Assembly: GCA_038049695.1 (NCBI GenBank)
Contig: CP142452.1
Span: forward strand, 73,413,501 to 73,477,500
Length of the DNA stretch: 64,000 nucleotides
Reading direction: 5' to 3'
Source: Cinnamomum chago
Lineage: Eukaryota; Streptophyta; Magnoliopsida; Laurales; Lauraceae
Both the position numbers and the translations under genes were made by a program. The notes below the pieces were generated by a model that did no database searches, was not told the DNA's origin, and saw only the letters and a program-made list of their open reading frames with translations. Positions 38,501-52,687 of the stretch are shown piece after piece (position 1 is the first letter of the stretch; every line of letters begins with the position of its first letter).

Positions 38501-41500
38501 ACAATTGGCAATTATTTTGAACAGGAAAACAAAACAACTCATTTGCATTCTTATTCCTAATTATGGTAGATAGATTGAGTGGAAATAAGCGTCCTCATTT
38601 AGGCCCCCTCGCTATCTCCTTCCCCGACATCTGATCCTGCACAACATAACTAGAAGAAGAAAAGGAGATGTTAAAGTTATTTTCAACAGGTTGTCCAATT
38701 AAAAGTAGATTCGATGTTAGATTTGGACAAAGATAAACATTTTTCAAGGGAATAGAACTAGAAACATCTCCAATGGCAGTAATAGGGATTTTTCCTCCAT
38801 CAGCCGTTTGGATGTGATGGTTTCCAGTATATTGTTTGAAATTGGAGAGTTGTGCACTGGATGATGTCATGTGATTTGACGCCCCATAATCAAGGTACCG
38901 AATAGGAGAAGGAGGTTTTGATTTACATGAGGTGCTAAATGCAGACAATGCATTGAAAATCATCTGTCGAACTAATTTAGGGGTGAGGGCAGAAGAACTA
39001 GGCTGTGCAGGCATTGAAGTGGAAACAACATCAGCAGTAGAGGAATCAGATGTGGTAACATATGCTTGGGGATTTTGTAATTGCGGACGTCGGCATTCAG
39101 TAATGATATGCCCTTTCCTTTTGCGGTAATTGCAAAATTTCTTACTGCATTGAGTTGCTATGTGGCCAAATTTGTTGCAACTGTGGCATTGCACCCTACT
39201 CATATCTTGAGTTTAAGCTGCTTGAGACGTTTGTGTCGCATGAGTAATACGAGGAGTCTGAGGATTTTGATGAGTTTGAGGAGTGCCTCTGGCAAAGTAT
39301 GCAATAGTGTAGTTAGTTTTCTGTTGAACAAAATGGGCTTTCGTCATAAGACATTCTTCACGAAGTTCATTCAGACAGGCATCCAAGGATGGCAATGGCA
39401 TTCGACCCATTAGAGTAGATGTGAGTGTTTCATATTCAAGACGTAGTTTCATTAAAATCTGGTCTCTCTGACTAGATGCCTGGAGTTCTTGAATTGCAGT
39501 AAGAACCTCCGCAAAAACATTCGAATATTTGATACTATCATATCCAGTCCATAGGTTTCGAAAGCCTGAATAGTAATCTTGAATAGACAAGTTACCTTGT
39601 GAATATTCTGCAATTTCACATTCCAATTGAAACTGTCGTCCAGAATTTATGCAAGTACTCCCACATTTCTTTTGAAGTCTTATAGGGTCTGAGGTTTATA
39701 ATTAAATGAGGTTCAACAGATCCAAGAATCCAAGCTTTAATCTTGGCATCCTTGGTATTCCATGAAAAAAATTAATTTCTCATCTGCAGCAGGATCCGAT
39801 CCCGAAATATGTCCCCGCAACTCTTTGGATTCAAGGTACAGTTGAAACTGAAATGCCCAAGCCAGGTAATTTTTCCCATTGAACTGGATCAATTTTACTC
39901 CCAATTTCTTCATGCAGATTGGATAAAACGATACCAAACAGTGTGCAATGCACTAAACCAGAACTTTCAGCAACAAAAAAAACTATGGAAAACAGATTCC
40001 AGAAGACATATCTGTGATCGTATCACAGATATCAACAAAAACAGGTGCTGGTGACCTGTATTTTGGTCAAAGAAATCCTGCATGGTGCCCACAGATTGAT
40101 CTGATTGGGAATCAGATCAGAATACTTCAAGCAGACTCACTTTTCCTTTCCAGCGGTACAATTTTCATCAAAATCCATTCATAATCCATGATTTGGTATA
40201 GCTGGGATAAAAACTATTTCATAAAACTGAAAAATCACAAATCTGATCAAATGGCCTACCTCTGATCTAGTAAAAATGCTGAAAAAATCTCCAAAATTAC
40301 AAGGAGAGGGAGTCGACCAGTGCTGGAGTGATTGTTAAAGACTTTGTGATGATCGCAGTTGGGCCACTCTTGATCACGATGAGATGTAAGAGGTTTTTCT
40401 CCCACTGATTGCTTCCAAATCACAGGATGCTTTGATGATGTAGATCTCATGAATATGTTTCTCCTAGACTGTTTCAGGACAGTACTGTTGGAAGTAGGTG
40501 GGCCTTGTGGTTGAGTTTTCAAAACTTTTGACCCACTTGATGCAGGGATCAAATACCCATAAGGCCAAAAACCCAATGCCAAGATCTAAAACCCTCTTCT
40601 CATGTATTAAGATTGGAGATCCATCAAGAAAAGATGGATCAAGAAGAACAAGCAAACATATCAAGAAGATCTACTAAAACAAAGAAGTTTTAGAGCTATA
40701 CCTTAGGAGCTTGGTTATGCTCAAATTGAGAACTAGACTAGTTGATTCCACGTAACCGTTTCGTAGATTTGATCTCCTTAGCCTTGGTGTTCCTCCACGC
40801 TACAACCCTCTTATTAGAGAACTTCTTAAAAGAGAATGGTGGTATCTCAATCAAGAAGATAACACTAGTAGGAAAGCAGAGGAGAGAAGAGGAGAAAGAG
40901 AGAGGATGGAGCTGGACATCCACCCTTGGGCGTGGAATGCATGGGACGTCCAACACCCCTCTCTTATTTATAGGTTTTGGTAAACCTCTTCTTGGTCCAT
41001 AATTAGAAGTCTTACTTCCATTATTAGTATATGTCCTACTCCTTAGGAGTTCCAATTGGATTAGTACCTTCTCTTCTTAGGGCTAGCATGGGGACCACTA
41101 AGGATTCCTTAAAAAATGGCTCCGACTGGAAATCTGGACCCCACATCTCATGTGATCTTCGGATCCACAGTCAATTGCAAATAACTCCACTTTATAAATG
41201 CAATTGCACTCCAGTCTTAGGAATATTTACAAGAAGACCCTAAACTTCCCAATTACTGCAAGTAGGCCCGTCCATCCATGGATCCATTGGATTAAATCTG
41301 TCCAACCAAATTAGATCCACATTTTATTATCCTTGTGACACAATTAATCACAGTGATCATCAGTACCATCTGATTAACTTTTAATCAAGATGGGTGCGCA
41401 CTTATCAATGATAAAATCCATTAATTGGCACAAAGGGATATTTCTCACTTAGAGGATAGATTCTATCTTGAGAATTATATGTTCATACAGTCCCACTACC

Positions 41501-44500
41501 ACGTACCTAAGACACCGAGGTGTTGACCTTCAGTTGGTCTCACTCATTGGTAACTTAAAGCAAAATGTATAGTAGAAACTAAAATTCATTAATCTCTCAG
41601 GATCAAGAGCCTATTGCTTGGGAATTATGAGAGCAGTCCTTAATTAAAGACAGATTTGCATAAGGTGCTACTCAAGGTCCTTCAGTACATCCAATGTACT
41701 AGCATAACAATCTAGAGTCTTACACTTTGATGGTTGAGATAGACCATACTATCTCATAGTGATTGAGGTGCTACAACCTTATTCAGATGAAATGCCCAGT
41801 CTCATCATTAGTTGTGAAATTACTTCAAGTATAAGAGTTGTGATCCATATCTCCTGTATGTGAATCTCATCTGCACATATGGATTACATTTAATATACTT
41901 GTGGGCTCTGGTTCATCTCATGAACCATCGTGTCATTTTGTATTAGTTATGTGCAATCATAGAATAATATACCATTCATCACATTAATAAAGCATGAAAC
42001 TATAAATCAATTAAAGAGTAAATCAATTTATTCACATCATCCACTGAACTGAGGACATACAATCCAACAAATATGTCACTCAAAACAGACCCTCCCACGA
42101 ACTGTTTTTGAAATAGTACGTCGACAAGGTTCACAACTTCTCCACAAGAGATTTCGATAGAAAAGAAACTCAATCCCAAGAGACGAAACCGTTTGAGATT
42201 ACTGACCCAAGACTTGGTTCACTAGCCCAAGCTCTGATACCATATCAACTAAGACAAGATTCAGGACAACTCTAAGAAAATTGTTTTGGATTTGAAATTG
42301 GTGTCTCCTTTGGAGATCGACCCTCTCATTAAATAATGATGAGAATGCCTTAATCAAGGCTACAAAAATGTATTACAGTGATGCACAATCTAAATATAAC
42401 CAAAAAGAATCTCTATAAAAGGAACTGTGCACTGTGTCTTTGACCAAATCCTATCAAATGGGTTCACTCAATCTGGGCCTGGATTTGAGACAACTATACA
42501 GGTGGGCCTGAGTCAACTTGTGTCGTGACAATTACAACGTTTCTAGTGCTAAATTAGATGGGTACTCTTTTTTTTTTTTTTCAATTAAAGATCTTTATGG
42601 TACCAACTTTATGCTTATATGATATAGTGGAAAGATATTTTCCACTTACTGAGTCAATTAAGCTCCATCATGACAGATTACAGGACAACCAAGTGTCTTA
42701 TACTATGCAGCTTCCATCCTTCAGGTGCACTATCCTCAAATGGGAACTTTTTTGCGTTTGCATTATGATAAAATTTTTATTGATTTCTTTCTGAAATTGA
42801 ATCACAGAGTGCTGGATTTTCAGCTGCATCTGATGCTGCTCGTGTTTCAGTTATAATTGGAGTATTTAAGGTAAGAAATGGATCGTTATAACCCATACGC
42901 ATTAGTATCTGAGTTGCATATTTCAGAATAAGAACTGTTGGGAAAGTCCCACATCCCACATCAACCAAGTTATGGGTTTGACATGGCTTCATATACCTGT
43001 TTGGGCCTCCACCTATAAGCTTAAGCTTTTGGGGTTGGTACATGGTATCTTACATGGTATCAGAGTGGGTTTCGATCTTATTATTCTTGTGTAGCCCGTA
43101 GGTAGGCCCGTCCATGAAATCTGTTGGGCCTGCATGAGAGGAGGAGTGTTGGGAAAGTCCCACATCCCACACCACCCAAGTAATGGGTTTGACATGGCTT
43201 CAGATACCTCTTTGCGCCTCCACCTATATGCTTAAGCTATTGGGTTGGTACATGGTACCTTACAAGAACTACATTTTGAAGCTCTTCAGTTACCATTCTA
43301 CTCCTGTTAATTTACTTTATTTCCTTGCTGTTGTTTGGTTATGAAATATTTTGATCCTTCATTCAAATGGTTTCTTCCCAATGGCATTTCTTTATTGTTT
43401 CAAAATATGCCATATATATAAGTTTTGTTTTTATTTTCATTTTTTAAAACTTTCAGTGAGTTTGACATTTTTCTCTTATTGAAAAGGGTGAATGCTTTTT
43501 GCCCAAATCATTTCGGGTTCAATATTGACTCGGAAAGGGGTAGTTAGTGAGTTGGGGAAGGGAAAATATGGATAAATGAAATCCTGTGCAACGTGGTTTC
43601 AATGTTCTGGTTGTCTTCAGTTTATAATTGGTCTGTCTGCTTAACTATCCTTGTGTGCATTTTCGGGTCCTTCTAGACACGGCCTTAGTGAATATCATGC
43701 TTCTGGAAGTAAAAAATGTGCAGGATTTCTGTTATCTTTATGAAGATCTTCACATCTTAGATTGAGAGGTGCTTCTGAATTAAAGATTTTCTCTGCTCAT
43801 TGTGCAGTTTCTGATGACTGGATTTGCTGTTCTAAAAGTTGATGATCTTGGGAGGCGACCATTGTTGATTGGAGGCATAAGCGGAATTGTATGAATCCCA
43901 CCACTTAAACACAATTTGATTCTTTGAAAGTCACAGCATTGTGTTATGATCATGACTACTTTTGATACCTTTGTTTTCCGAGTATTTGAAGTCTTTTCTT
44001 TTTTGTGTGAAATTTTTTTCAACACAAGTTATGTGAACATGGTACTGGTAGATGCCTTTTAAGTTGGCCAAAAAGATGATGCAATTTTATTACCTTTTTC
44101 TGTGCCACAGGTTGTTGCATTATCTCTTCTCGCAGCTTATTACAAATTTCTCGAAGGCCTTCCTATTGTTGCTGTGGCTGCTCTACTTCTGTACGTTGGC
44201 AGCTATCAGGTAATTTTTTTTTTTTGGTATAGATCTTTTAATTTTTTTAAGGCTGTCTGGTTTTATTGCGGTCATATATACAGGACGATATGATCTTAGT
44301 TTACAATAAAGACATTGAAACAATTGTCATGCTCAAAGAATTCTGTCAGATATCACTGTAATAGTACTTGTGAAAACTGGGAGGGGATTGGGTTAAAATT
44401 AAAAACAAGTTAGTGCAGAAATGTGTTGGGTTCCGATACTTGGTACCATCTTTATAACAAAATTGGGATATTGTAAATGGGATTGAAGAGGGTGGGCAAA

Positions 44501-47500
44501 GTGGAACAAGCTAATGAGTACTAGGTGATTATATCTGATGATTATTTTTACAAGATGACAATTATAACTGATTTGCTATATGGAGTTGAATCATCAAGAT
44601 AGAGTGCATCGTGAGAGAGATACATGTGTTGAGACGGATGGCGGAGTTACCTGAGAGGATTGAATTAGGAAATAATACACTGTGAAAATCTCAGGATGAC
44701 TCCTATCTGAGAAGAAATGGTGGAATGTAATCTGAGACGCTTTGTTCATGTGACTACCAAGACTGGAAGTCTATGGAGAAGCGATGAAGTGTATTGGTCT
44801 TCTGCTTTCTAACAGCTTAAGCGTTTGGGATGTATTGGCCAGTCAGGCTTGACATAGTATTGGAGCTATGCTAGATTGTGAGTTCGATCCCCGGGGAGGC
44901 ATTATTCCCTTAGGTTGCATGCGTGGGCGTGTATTGTGTGGGTTGCGAATTTGAATGGCATTTCGTTGGGGGGGGGGGGGTGGTTCTATTGGTCTTTCAC
45001 TTCCTAACAACTTAAGCTTTTGGGATGTATTGGCTAGTCAGAGTTGACAAAAGGAAGAGACAAACAATGCCTTGCAAGTACATGTCATTTTGATATTGAT
45101 GCTTTGGACAATGTTATTGATTGTGTCCTATTGTGGTACGGGCATTGTATTCTCACTTGTGATCATTTTACATTTTTCTGTTAATAAAAAATAGAAAGCA
45201 AATCTTAAAAGAAAAAAAGTTTGTGATAAAGAACTCTCTAATCTCTATAGAAATAGTAGCCATTGTTTTAAGGAAAATGCGTGGCCTCTCGATTGCAGCA
45301 CTAACCATGCAACTTGCGCATCTTGCCAGAACATGGTTACCATGCTTGAGAAAAAAATCTGTTATTTACTTATTTATTTATTATCGGTAACTGATAATTA
45401 TATTAAGGAGAAAAGGATTGCATTAGAGACATATCACAAACTAAAAGAAGAATGTAGGTGTAAGAGCATTATACCATATGTAACCAACAATAAAAGCACA
45501 TAATGTGAGCAACCAAAGGACGATCCCTATTTACCCCTTGCTTAGCCAAACAATCTGCCATGTTGTTTGGTGGCCTCACAATCCCTATTAACCCCTTGCT
45601 TAATCAAACAATCAGCTATGTTCTTAGGTGACCTGTGATCGCGGCTCCAAGTGCAGAGCCTCGATTGCAGTAATAACTGGTAAGACCAGGTCGATCTACG
45701 GGGAGCAATGTAAACTAAGATTCCTTCTCAACTTGTACCTGCCCTAAATAAAATCTAATTTTAACCTAAAATCTAGAAAAGTACATTCATCATTCCTACT
45801 TTCCAAAAATTAAATTAATTACAATCCAGTGAAAAGAAAACTTCCTAAATCTAAAAATCCTAAACTAAAAAACTAAAATTGCTACAAAAGAACACACAAG
45901 TTAGAACATCAAGAATAAAAAGTACAAAAAAAAGAAACTAAACTAGAAACAAAAGAAACCTAAGTTAGAAAGTTAGTAATGCAATATATGCCATGAGATG
46001 CTAAAAACTCTAAGTCTTAAAAACTAGCATGCAGGGCTGTTTTTATGCATGATTTTTCCTAATCTAATGCAACCTAAAACTGAGTTTAATGGCTGGGTTT
46101 TGAACTACAATGATGCATGAATCAAATAAAAAAAATGGAAGTGAAAAACGATTTAAAACGAATGAAATATGAGTGTATGAACATGACCTAAAAAAAAAAC
46201 TGTGCAGAAATTCTGCACATAGGTGGGTCCGACCGCCATGTTTGAGCCACTGGTTCATCATCTTTCCAAATTTATTTTTTCTTGAAATTCTGGGATTTGA
46301 AAATACACTGATCAAACTTTAATTTCCCCAAGTTTCATCGAAAAATAATGTTTAGATCAGGTTTCTAATCGCAAACTTTTTACACAAAATCTGTCCAGAA
46401 ATTCCTGCATCAATGTGCTGAATTGTGTAGTTTATATTGGGATCCGAATTTCCAAAAATTATTTGGCCGAGATTATTGACTCAAACCTCTGATTTTTCTT
46501 GTTTATTCAATTTAAAACTCCGATTCCAGCAACTTGAACATATCTAAACTCCACCAATATGAATATGCATGCAATGCTAATTAGTTCCAACCATAAACTA
46601 TGCACAAAATAAACATAAAATTGAATTGATCATAAAAATAAAGATAATAAACAAAAGTTCAAGAAATTAAATGTGTGGTGAAAAAAGAAAAGTAAATGTG
46701 TGGTTACAGAAACTTAAATGTGTGGAAGAACATAAATTTAAATGTGTGGAAGTGTATTCTCCTCTTTCAAAATTCTTTTCTAAGTGGGGTCATAATTTGA
46801 ATCATGCTCTTAGGGTCTTTGGGTCGTCAGTCCAAACACCAACAAGAAAAGAAACATAAAACAAGCACCAATCACCCAAGGACAAGAAAGAAAAATTGAA
46901 AGAGTAAGAAACAATTTTACTAATATGCAAAGTCTTACATAAGATATAAAAAAATAAACAATGACAATTACATACTAGGATGAGAAGCCTCTTCTAGATG
47001 AAAAACCCAAGGGTGTAGTGTGATTTCCGGCCAAATCTCCTTGAGGACTCAAATGGAGAGAAAGAGAGAGGAAGATGATGGAGTGTAGTAGTAATTCTAG
47101 AGAGAGTTGGTCTATCTTCCCATGAGAGGAGAGGGATGCTTATGACTTCAATTTATAAATTTTTGTTCCCTTTCTTTCCTTCTTTGCTCCAAGTTTGTAG
47201 CATGCAATCTTCTTTGTATGACAAGTCCCTTCCTTGGCCAAAAAGTCTTCAAAGAAATGGCAAGGTGAGTGAGAGATTTTTGGTGCTTTCCATGTGCAAA
47301 AATTGCAATCCCGAGTAGAAATTATAGCACCAACTTCCAGAGGCCATATTTTCCTCGCTTTAGCTCCGATTGACACAATCTTTGGTTCTATAGATATTTA
47401 CTCGAAAAGAGCTTTCCAACGATGTATGGATTTCACCAATCCAACGGCTGGATTAAGAGTTATGGCCAATTTAATATTGCTGCCTCTGAAAAATCTGAAA

Positions 47501-50500
47501 ATAATTGTGCACATATGGAATGATAGTTGTGCAATGGCATGTGTGAGACTCATGTGGACGTCCAAAGGGATCTTGGGATATTTCTTTCCTTGTTTCTTGA
47601 CTCCCCTTCCATCTTTGATCTGCTTCCAAGCTTCTTTGATTGATTAGTCAACTCTTTTAGCATACTTTCCTTTCTTAGATTTCTTTCTTGATTTTTGAGT
47701 TTTTAAACTTAGCAAGAATTAGATCTTACCAAATTTGAAATTTCCTTTCTTGATCTTAAAATCACAAACCTATCTTTCCATTGTTGACTTTTCAAACTCT
47801 TCAAAAATACCAAGGTATATAGGTCCACCATGAAAGATGTCATACCTTTGATCTCTCTCAAATTTCACCAATGTGGGTCCCATTCTTGATTTCTCCTACA
47901 CAAATTAAGACAAATAGATTCAAGAATAATTCTATGTAAGGAATTTAAATGGATGATGCATGGAACCCTACTTGAAGCACCCAAAATAATTGACTTTCCA
48001 AAAATGAATCTCCAAAAATGGTAGGTTTCATGAATTTATGCAAAAAGTGTGATTTTTAAGAAAATTATGCATGAATGCACTACAATGGACCCTAAATGCA
48101 TAAAAACATGATTTTTCACTAAATAAAGCTCTTTAATATCAATAAGCCATTAAAATGGTCCAAAATTTGTATGAAAATGTGCACTTTTCAGGACTCATCA
48201 ACCTGCCCGAATGTTTGAACACCACTTTATTTTTCCTTTTTGCTTGGTTGGTCTAGTGGCCAAGGGACCTGCCCAGGGATTGATCCCTGGGCAGTATGGT
48301 GAGTGCAGGAGTCCTATCCACAGAGATATCCCTATATTCTCTATTTAAGCGCCACTTTGTTACAACTAACAAATTAGTAGCATAGGTAAAATGTTTCAAG
48401 TAATTTTGAAGGGGAAATCTGAATCATATTTTAAGTATGTAGACCCTAAGTTGCATAAATATGGTAAGCCCATTGGACTTTAGGACTGCTACAGCCTTAC
48501 AAGGTGTTAGCATCCGTGATATCAAGAAATAGTATTAATGGACTATGAAATAGTTAAGTGGATTGAAAAATAATATTGTTATTAGTTATTACTAAAAATA
48601 ATATACTCAAATAACAGTTAGGGACTCTTTGTTTGGATAGAATACATAGGAATTCATACTTGTGGTTAAAAATGAAGATCAACGGTGAATCTTCAAAAAA
48701 AGAGCATCAAATAACCTTTCCTTTTATGGAAATAGAATCAAGGGAAGATGGGAAATGAATATGCATCCATCACTCTAGTAATTCAAATGCTAGAAAAGTC
48801 AAGGTCCCATCTACATTGCTTCCTTATATCCTTCATCCCTCCCCTCTTTAATAATCTTAAAGATGAGCTCATTTGAACATGAATTCCTATGTACTCAATG
48901 TAAATGAACAGGCCCTTAAACAGAAATGGGTCTTTCCTCAGGTCCCAAGGTTATTACTTCTCTTCCTAGATCATTCAGCCGTCTTGATTACTTGTTTGGG
49001 AAATTAGGTTGGTAATGGAAGCATCTTTACGATGCAAAACATTTCCATTTTGATTCATGTTGGCACACAATATGTTGTACATTTTGAAGAATTTATATGG
49101 CACAAGAGAGTCCTGTCAATATTGTGTCTCACTCATATGTACCCAGGGCCTGAGGACCCTGTTTATACCCTCAGGTCATAGACCTTATAATTGATCATAA
49201 AATGAAATTAGGTTTCCTTTTGTTAAATGTGAAAATTTCATACACAATTGCATCGAATAGGTGTTTTAAGCTGCTATAACAAAGTTCTTGAAAATCAACT
49301 GAACAGGAATTCCTAAATGTGTAGGAAGTCTACTTTTATTTTACTAATGGATGGGATCATTACCATTGTGTTTAGAATTTTACTTTCTGTCAACGCATAT
49401 TCTAATGTTTTAAATTCCTAACTATATTGCTTAGATAATTGCAAAGGCTTAGGCAACCTGTACCCTGCCATGTTGATACCACACTGATAGTAGAAACTGA
49501 ATCCATAATTGTAAGGTGACATTCAAAAGCATCTCTACCCTACTCTATTCTTTGAATTCAATTGGCTTTTTTTCTACTCTTACCAACTTATCTCATGATA
49601 TTGTGTATTGATGTGATACACATTTCCACAACTGTCTTTGATTTCAGGAAACGTGAAATTAGTGTCCCATAATTTTCAAACATGTAGGTAACCTGTTCTT
49701 AATAAACATTACTTGCACATGTTAAGTTATTAACTAGTGATAAATATATGGATTATGGTATTGTTTCTTCTATTTAGTCTCTCTAGTCTCCATTGCGGTG
49801 TGTAAAGTTTCAGTATTGCAAGGATACTTCTCAAAATCTTGAAATATTACAACCAGATATGACCTTGTCACGTTTTATTTTGTCGTCTACTATAATTCTG
49901 AGAAAAAAGAGGGTTTCCCAGGAACTCAAATGCCCACCTTCTCCCATAAATGTTTCTTTGTTGAAGGAAGGTGATAAAATTGATGTAGCTGATGAAATTC
50001 TATCTTTGAAATGATATTCAGATATCTTTTGGCCCAATTAGTTGGATAATGGTGTCCGAGATTTTTCCAATTCGCACAAGAGGACGGGGAATAAGTCTTG
50101 CAGTTCTTACTAACTTTGGTTCAAATGCTCTTGTAACATTTGCATTCTCACCATTACAGGTACAGTACCTCTAACACTAACTGATTCAATCATTAAGTTC
50201 TAGAAATGTCTAACTATGATATGCAAACTTGGAGAAATGGGGTCTCTGTACTGTCTATATATTTCTCTTCATCTTCAAGTTTCTTTTGGTGGCATGAAAG
50301 TATAAAAGAGATAATGATCCATTGTTCTAAGTTCGTTAGATGATTGCAGTGTCATGATTTATTTTTGAATTTGCCATAAGAAATGAGATTTTATGAATAT
50401 TGAATACAATATTAGTACATCTGGTTAAGAGTTCTTTTTCTGGTTTGTTCCTTAATCAAAATGCACAAGGCAGAAAAATCATAACTACCAATAGTTGCTT

Positions 50501-52650
50501 GACGAGGCTACATTTCCCCCACTCCCTTTTTTGGGAATAAAAAGCTTTCCCCTGGTTTTGGGGTTATTTCTTCTGGAGATATTCCTTTAAAAAATTGGGA
50601 GAAGTTTTCTTTAGCCCCAGAATTGCAAGGAATGATTTAGGCCAGATAGTTGACAGTTTGCTTATCAAACTCTTACCATATGTGTACATATGAAAATTTC
50701 ATAAATACACCCCCATACTCTGTATCTTTGTATCTTTCAACAGGTATGGATTAATACTTGAACTTTTAAAAGAAATTGTATCAAACACAAATTATGTGTA
50801 TATTGTATGGCTTTCATCTTTCATCTTTCATCATCAAGGCCTTGTCCCAATTATATGCAGATTGTACAACTATCTTGTGAAATCTTTTTGTATAAACTAC
50901 AAGGAAAACTTGATAAAACCATACTTAATAAAATTTGAATTTTTATTTAAAAATAATATATAATATTTTTACAAAATAAACTTCAGGATACACTGCCTCA
51001 CATATAAATCATGTTGAATATTCTAAATATAGAAACTTATATTTGAAAAGAATTTAAAATACTATCTAATAAAAAACTTCAAGCACATATACACAGTAAC
51101 ACATGTGCACACATGTGCACACACATGCATATATGCAAATCAGTGGACGTCAAATTTTAATGGTTTAAAAATGCTGCTTTTTTTTTAATCCAACAGTCAA
51201 ACCTCATTCGGATCGGATGGGATCGGTGACATTCAGGGTGGTTGGTAGTGTGTCTCATTCGGATTGATCATAGGAGGTCTTTTTAGGTGGGAAGTGCGCA
51301 TCTAAGCTATATTAGCACAAGAGCTCATCTGAAAGAGTTTTTTTTTTTTTGGTAGGATTGCCATTTGAGCATTTCTCAAACTTTCCAAGAAAAATGTACA
51401 ATGTGTGTATATATGCCAAATTTTTGCCTCAAACTTTTCAAAGAAAAACGTAATATATTTGAACATGTTTTTGAAAACTTGATCCAGATTAGAGTCAAAC
51501 ATATTGAATACTGAATACTTGCCATATGCCAAATGGTAAGGGCCAAAGCCGAAGGGAGTGATCTATGACTGAGTGGTGGCTAGCCCAAGTCATTGGACAG
51601 CACCTTGAATCCTATGAAAGCCCCCCAAACAGCGAATAACAGAACTAAAGAAGGGAAAACTCGGATGAAAGCCTAGGATTGCACTTACATGGCTCAAGGG
51701 TGTTGAGGTCAACGTCCACCCTCGCTCCTGAGCGGTCATAATTGTGGTCGAGCCCTCGCCCTCACCATAAAACTATTGTTGTGCCGTTTCCTATCACCAA
51801 TTGGTTTTGGGATAAGTGGTAGCTAAATAGGGTTGTAAGATCCTACAAGTGGTATCAGAGCCTGGTAGGTCGTGTGTTCGAGTCACGGGACACGCGTTTT
51901 GCGAGTTCGCAGCAGGAGTCGCGGCGGGTGTGCCGTTGAGGGAGGGATTGTTGAGGTCAACGTCCACCCTCGCTCCTGAGCAGTCATAATTGTGGTCGAG
52001 CCCTCGCCCTCACCATAAAACTATTGTTGTGCCGTTTCCTATCACTAATTGGTTTTGGGATAAGTGGTAGCTAAATAGGGTGTAAGATCCTACAAAGGGC
52101 CTGTTTCCAATTGTGAAAGATTTCCAGCCAAAAGATGCTAATTGACTGGATTATATGTGATTGCATGTGTAGAAGTCCTACAAGTGATTCAGGCTGTTAA
52201 TAAATGATAAATCTAACCCTGGATGTTTAAATCTTGACTGTTTAAACTCAATGAAACACAATTAGTTATCTAGCCACACTATTTTCAAGCATTCGCTTAA
52301 TCAAAATATGAAAACGTCTCAAACCAACCAAGTGCTGTTTGCTCAGTACTGGCACACCCATATGTGGAGCCAATAGGCCCAATCGTTCTGAACTCGTTGA
52401 CCTTTGTATCTCATTATGTCCGTCCATACCCCACTAAACCAGGCTCTTGGCCCCTTGGCATGATCATATGCGAAAGTTTCGGCCTTAGCTAGGGCTGATA
52501 TGGGTTTGGTTCTGTGGGCTCTCATGAAGCTGGCCCTCATCAGTCAATCATAAACTAAATGATACAATACCATAAATAAGTTTTGCTAAAGTGCCACAAA
52601 GTTGCAGAAATATCTGAGTGGTGGTAACTGTAAGCATGGATTGCAGTTTG

Positions 52651-52687
<37 letters not shown>

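Larger units (their letters stand above)
35586..42530 (-). mobile_element. Ty1/copia LTR retrotransposon, antisense in intron 8 of pSuT, degenerate
   Basis: LTRs lie at 35586-35847 (3') and 42243-42530 (5'), with about 10 substitutions between them by eye and a 33-base block present only in the 5' LTR. Next to the 5' LTR is a primer-binding site complementary to initiator Met-tRNA (TGGTATCAGAGC, plus 42242-42231). Next to the 3' LTR is a purine tract ending in six G. The flanks GTTAC/ATTAC are a near-perfect duplication. Minus-strand domain order is copia: gag with zinc knuckle (CHSCNKFGHIATQC, 39200), protease (DYGASNHM, 38890), WHSKLGHP integrase start (38510), integrase (38168-37941), reverse transcriptase (QMDVKNAFLHGDL, YVDDIIITG) and RNase H (SDADWAGC, SSTEAEYRA). 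The protease has Tyr where Ser/Thr should follow Asp. Frames are broken in several places, so it is inactive. Confidence 0.93.

Noticed and set aside
40487..42069. Alternative solo-LTR boundary with TGTTGGA...TCCAACA ends
   Set aside because: The inverted ends are longer, but there is no flanking duplication; the boundary at 40456 has AATA on both sides.
46064..47647. Several 60-117 codon frames
   Set aside because: They lie inside the 2.6 kb solo LTR and show no retroelement or host domain.
51850..51890. tRNA-like stretch TGGTATCAGAGCC with a GTTCGAGTC motif
   Set aside because: It is the primer-binding site and adjoining interior of a TRIM element, not a tRNA gene; no cloverleaf forms.
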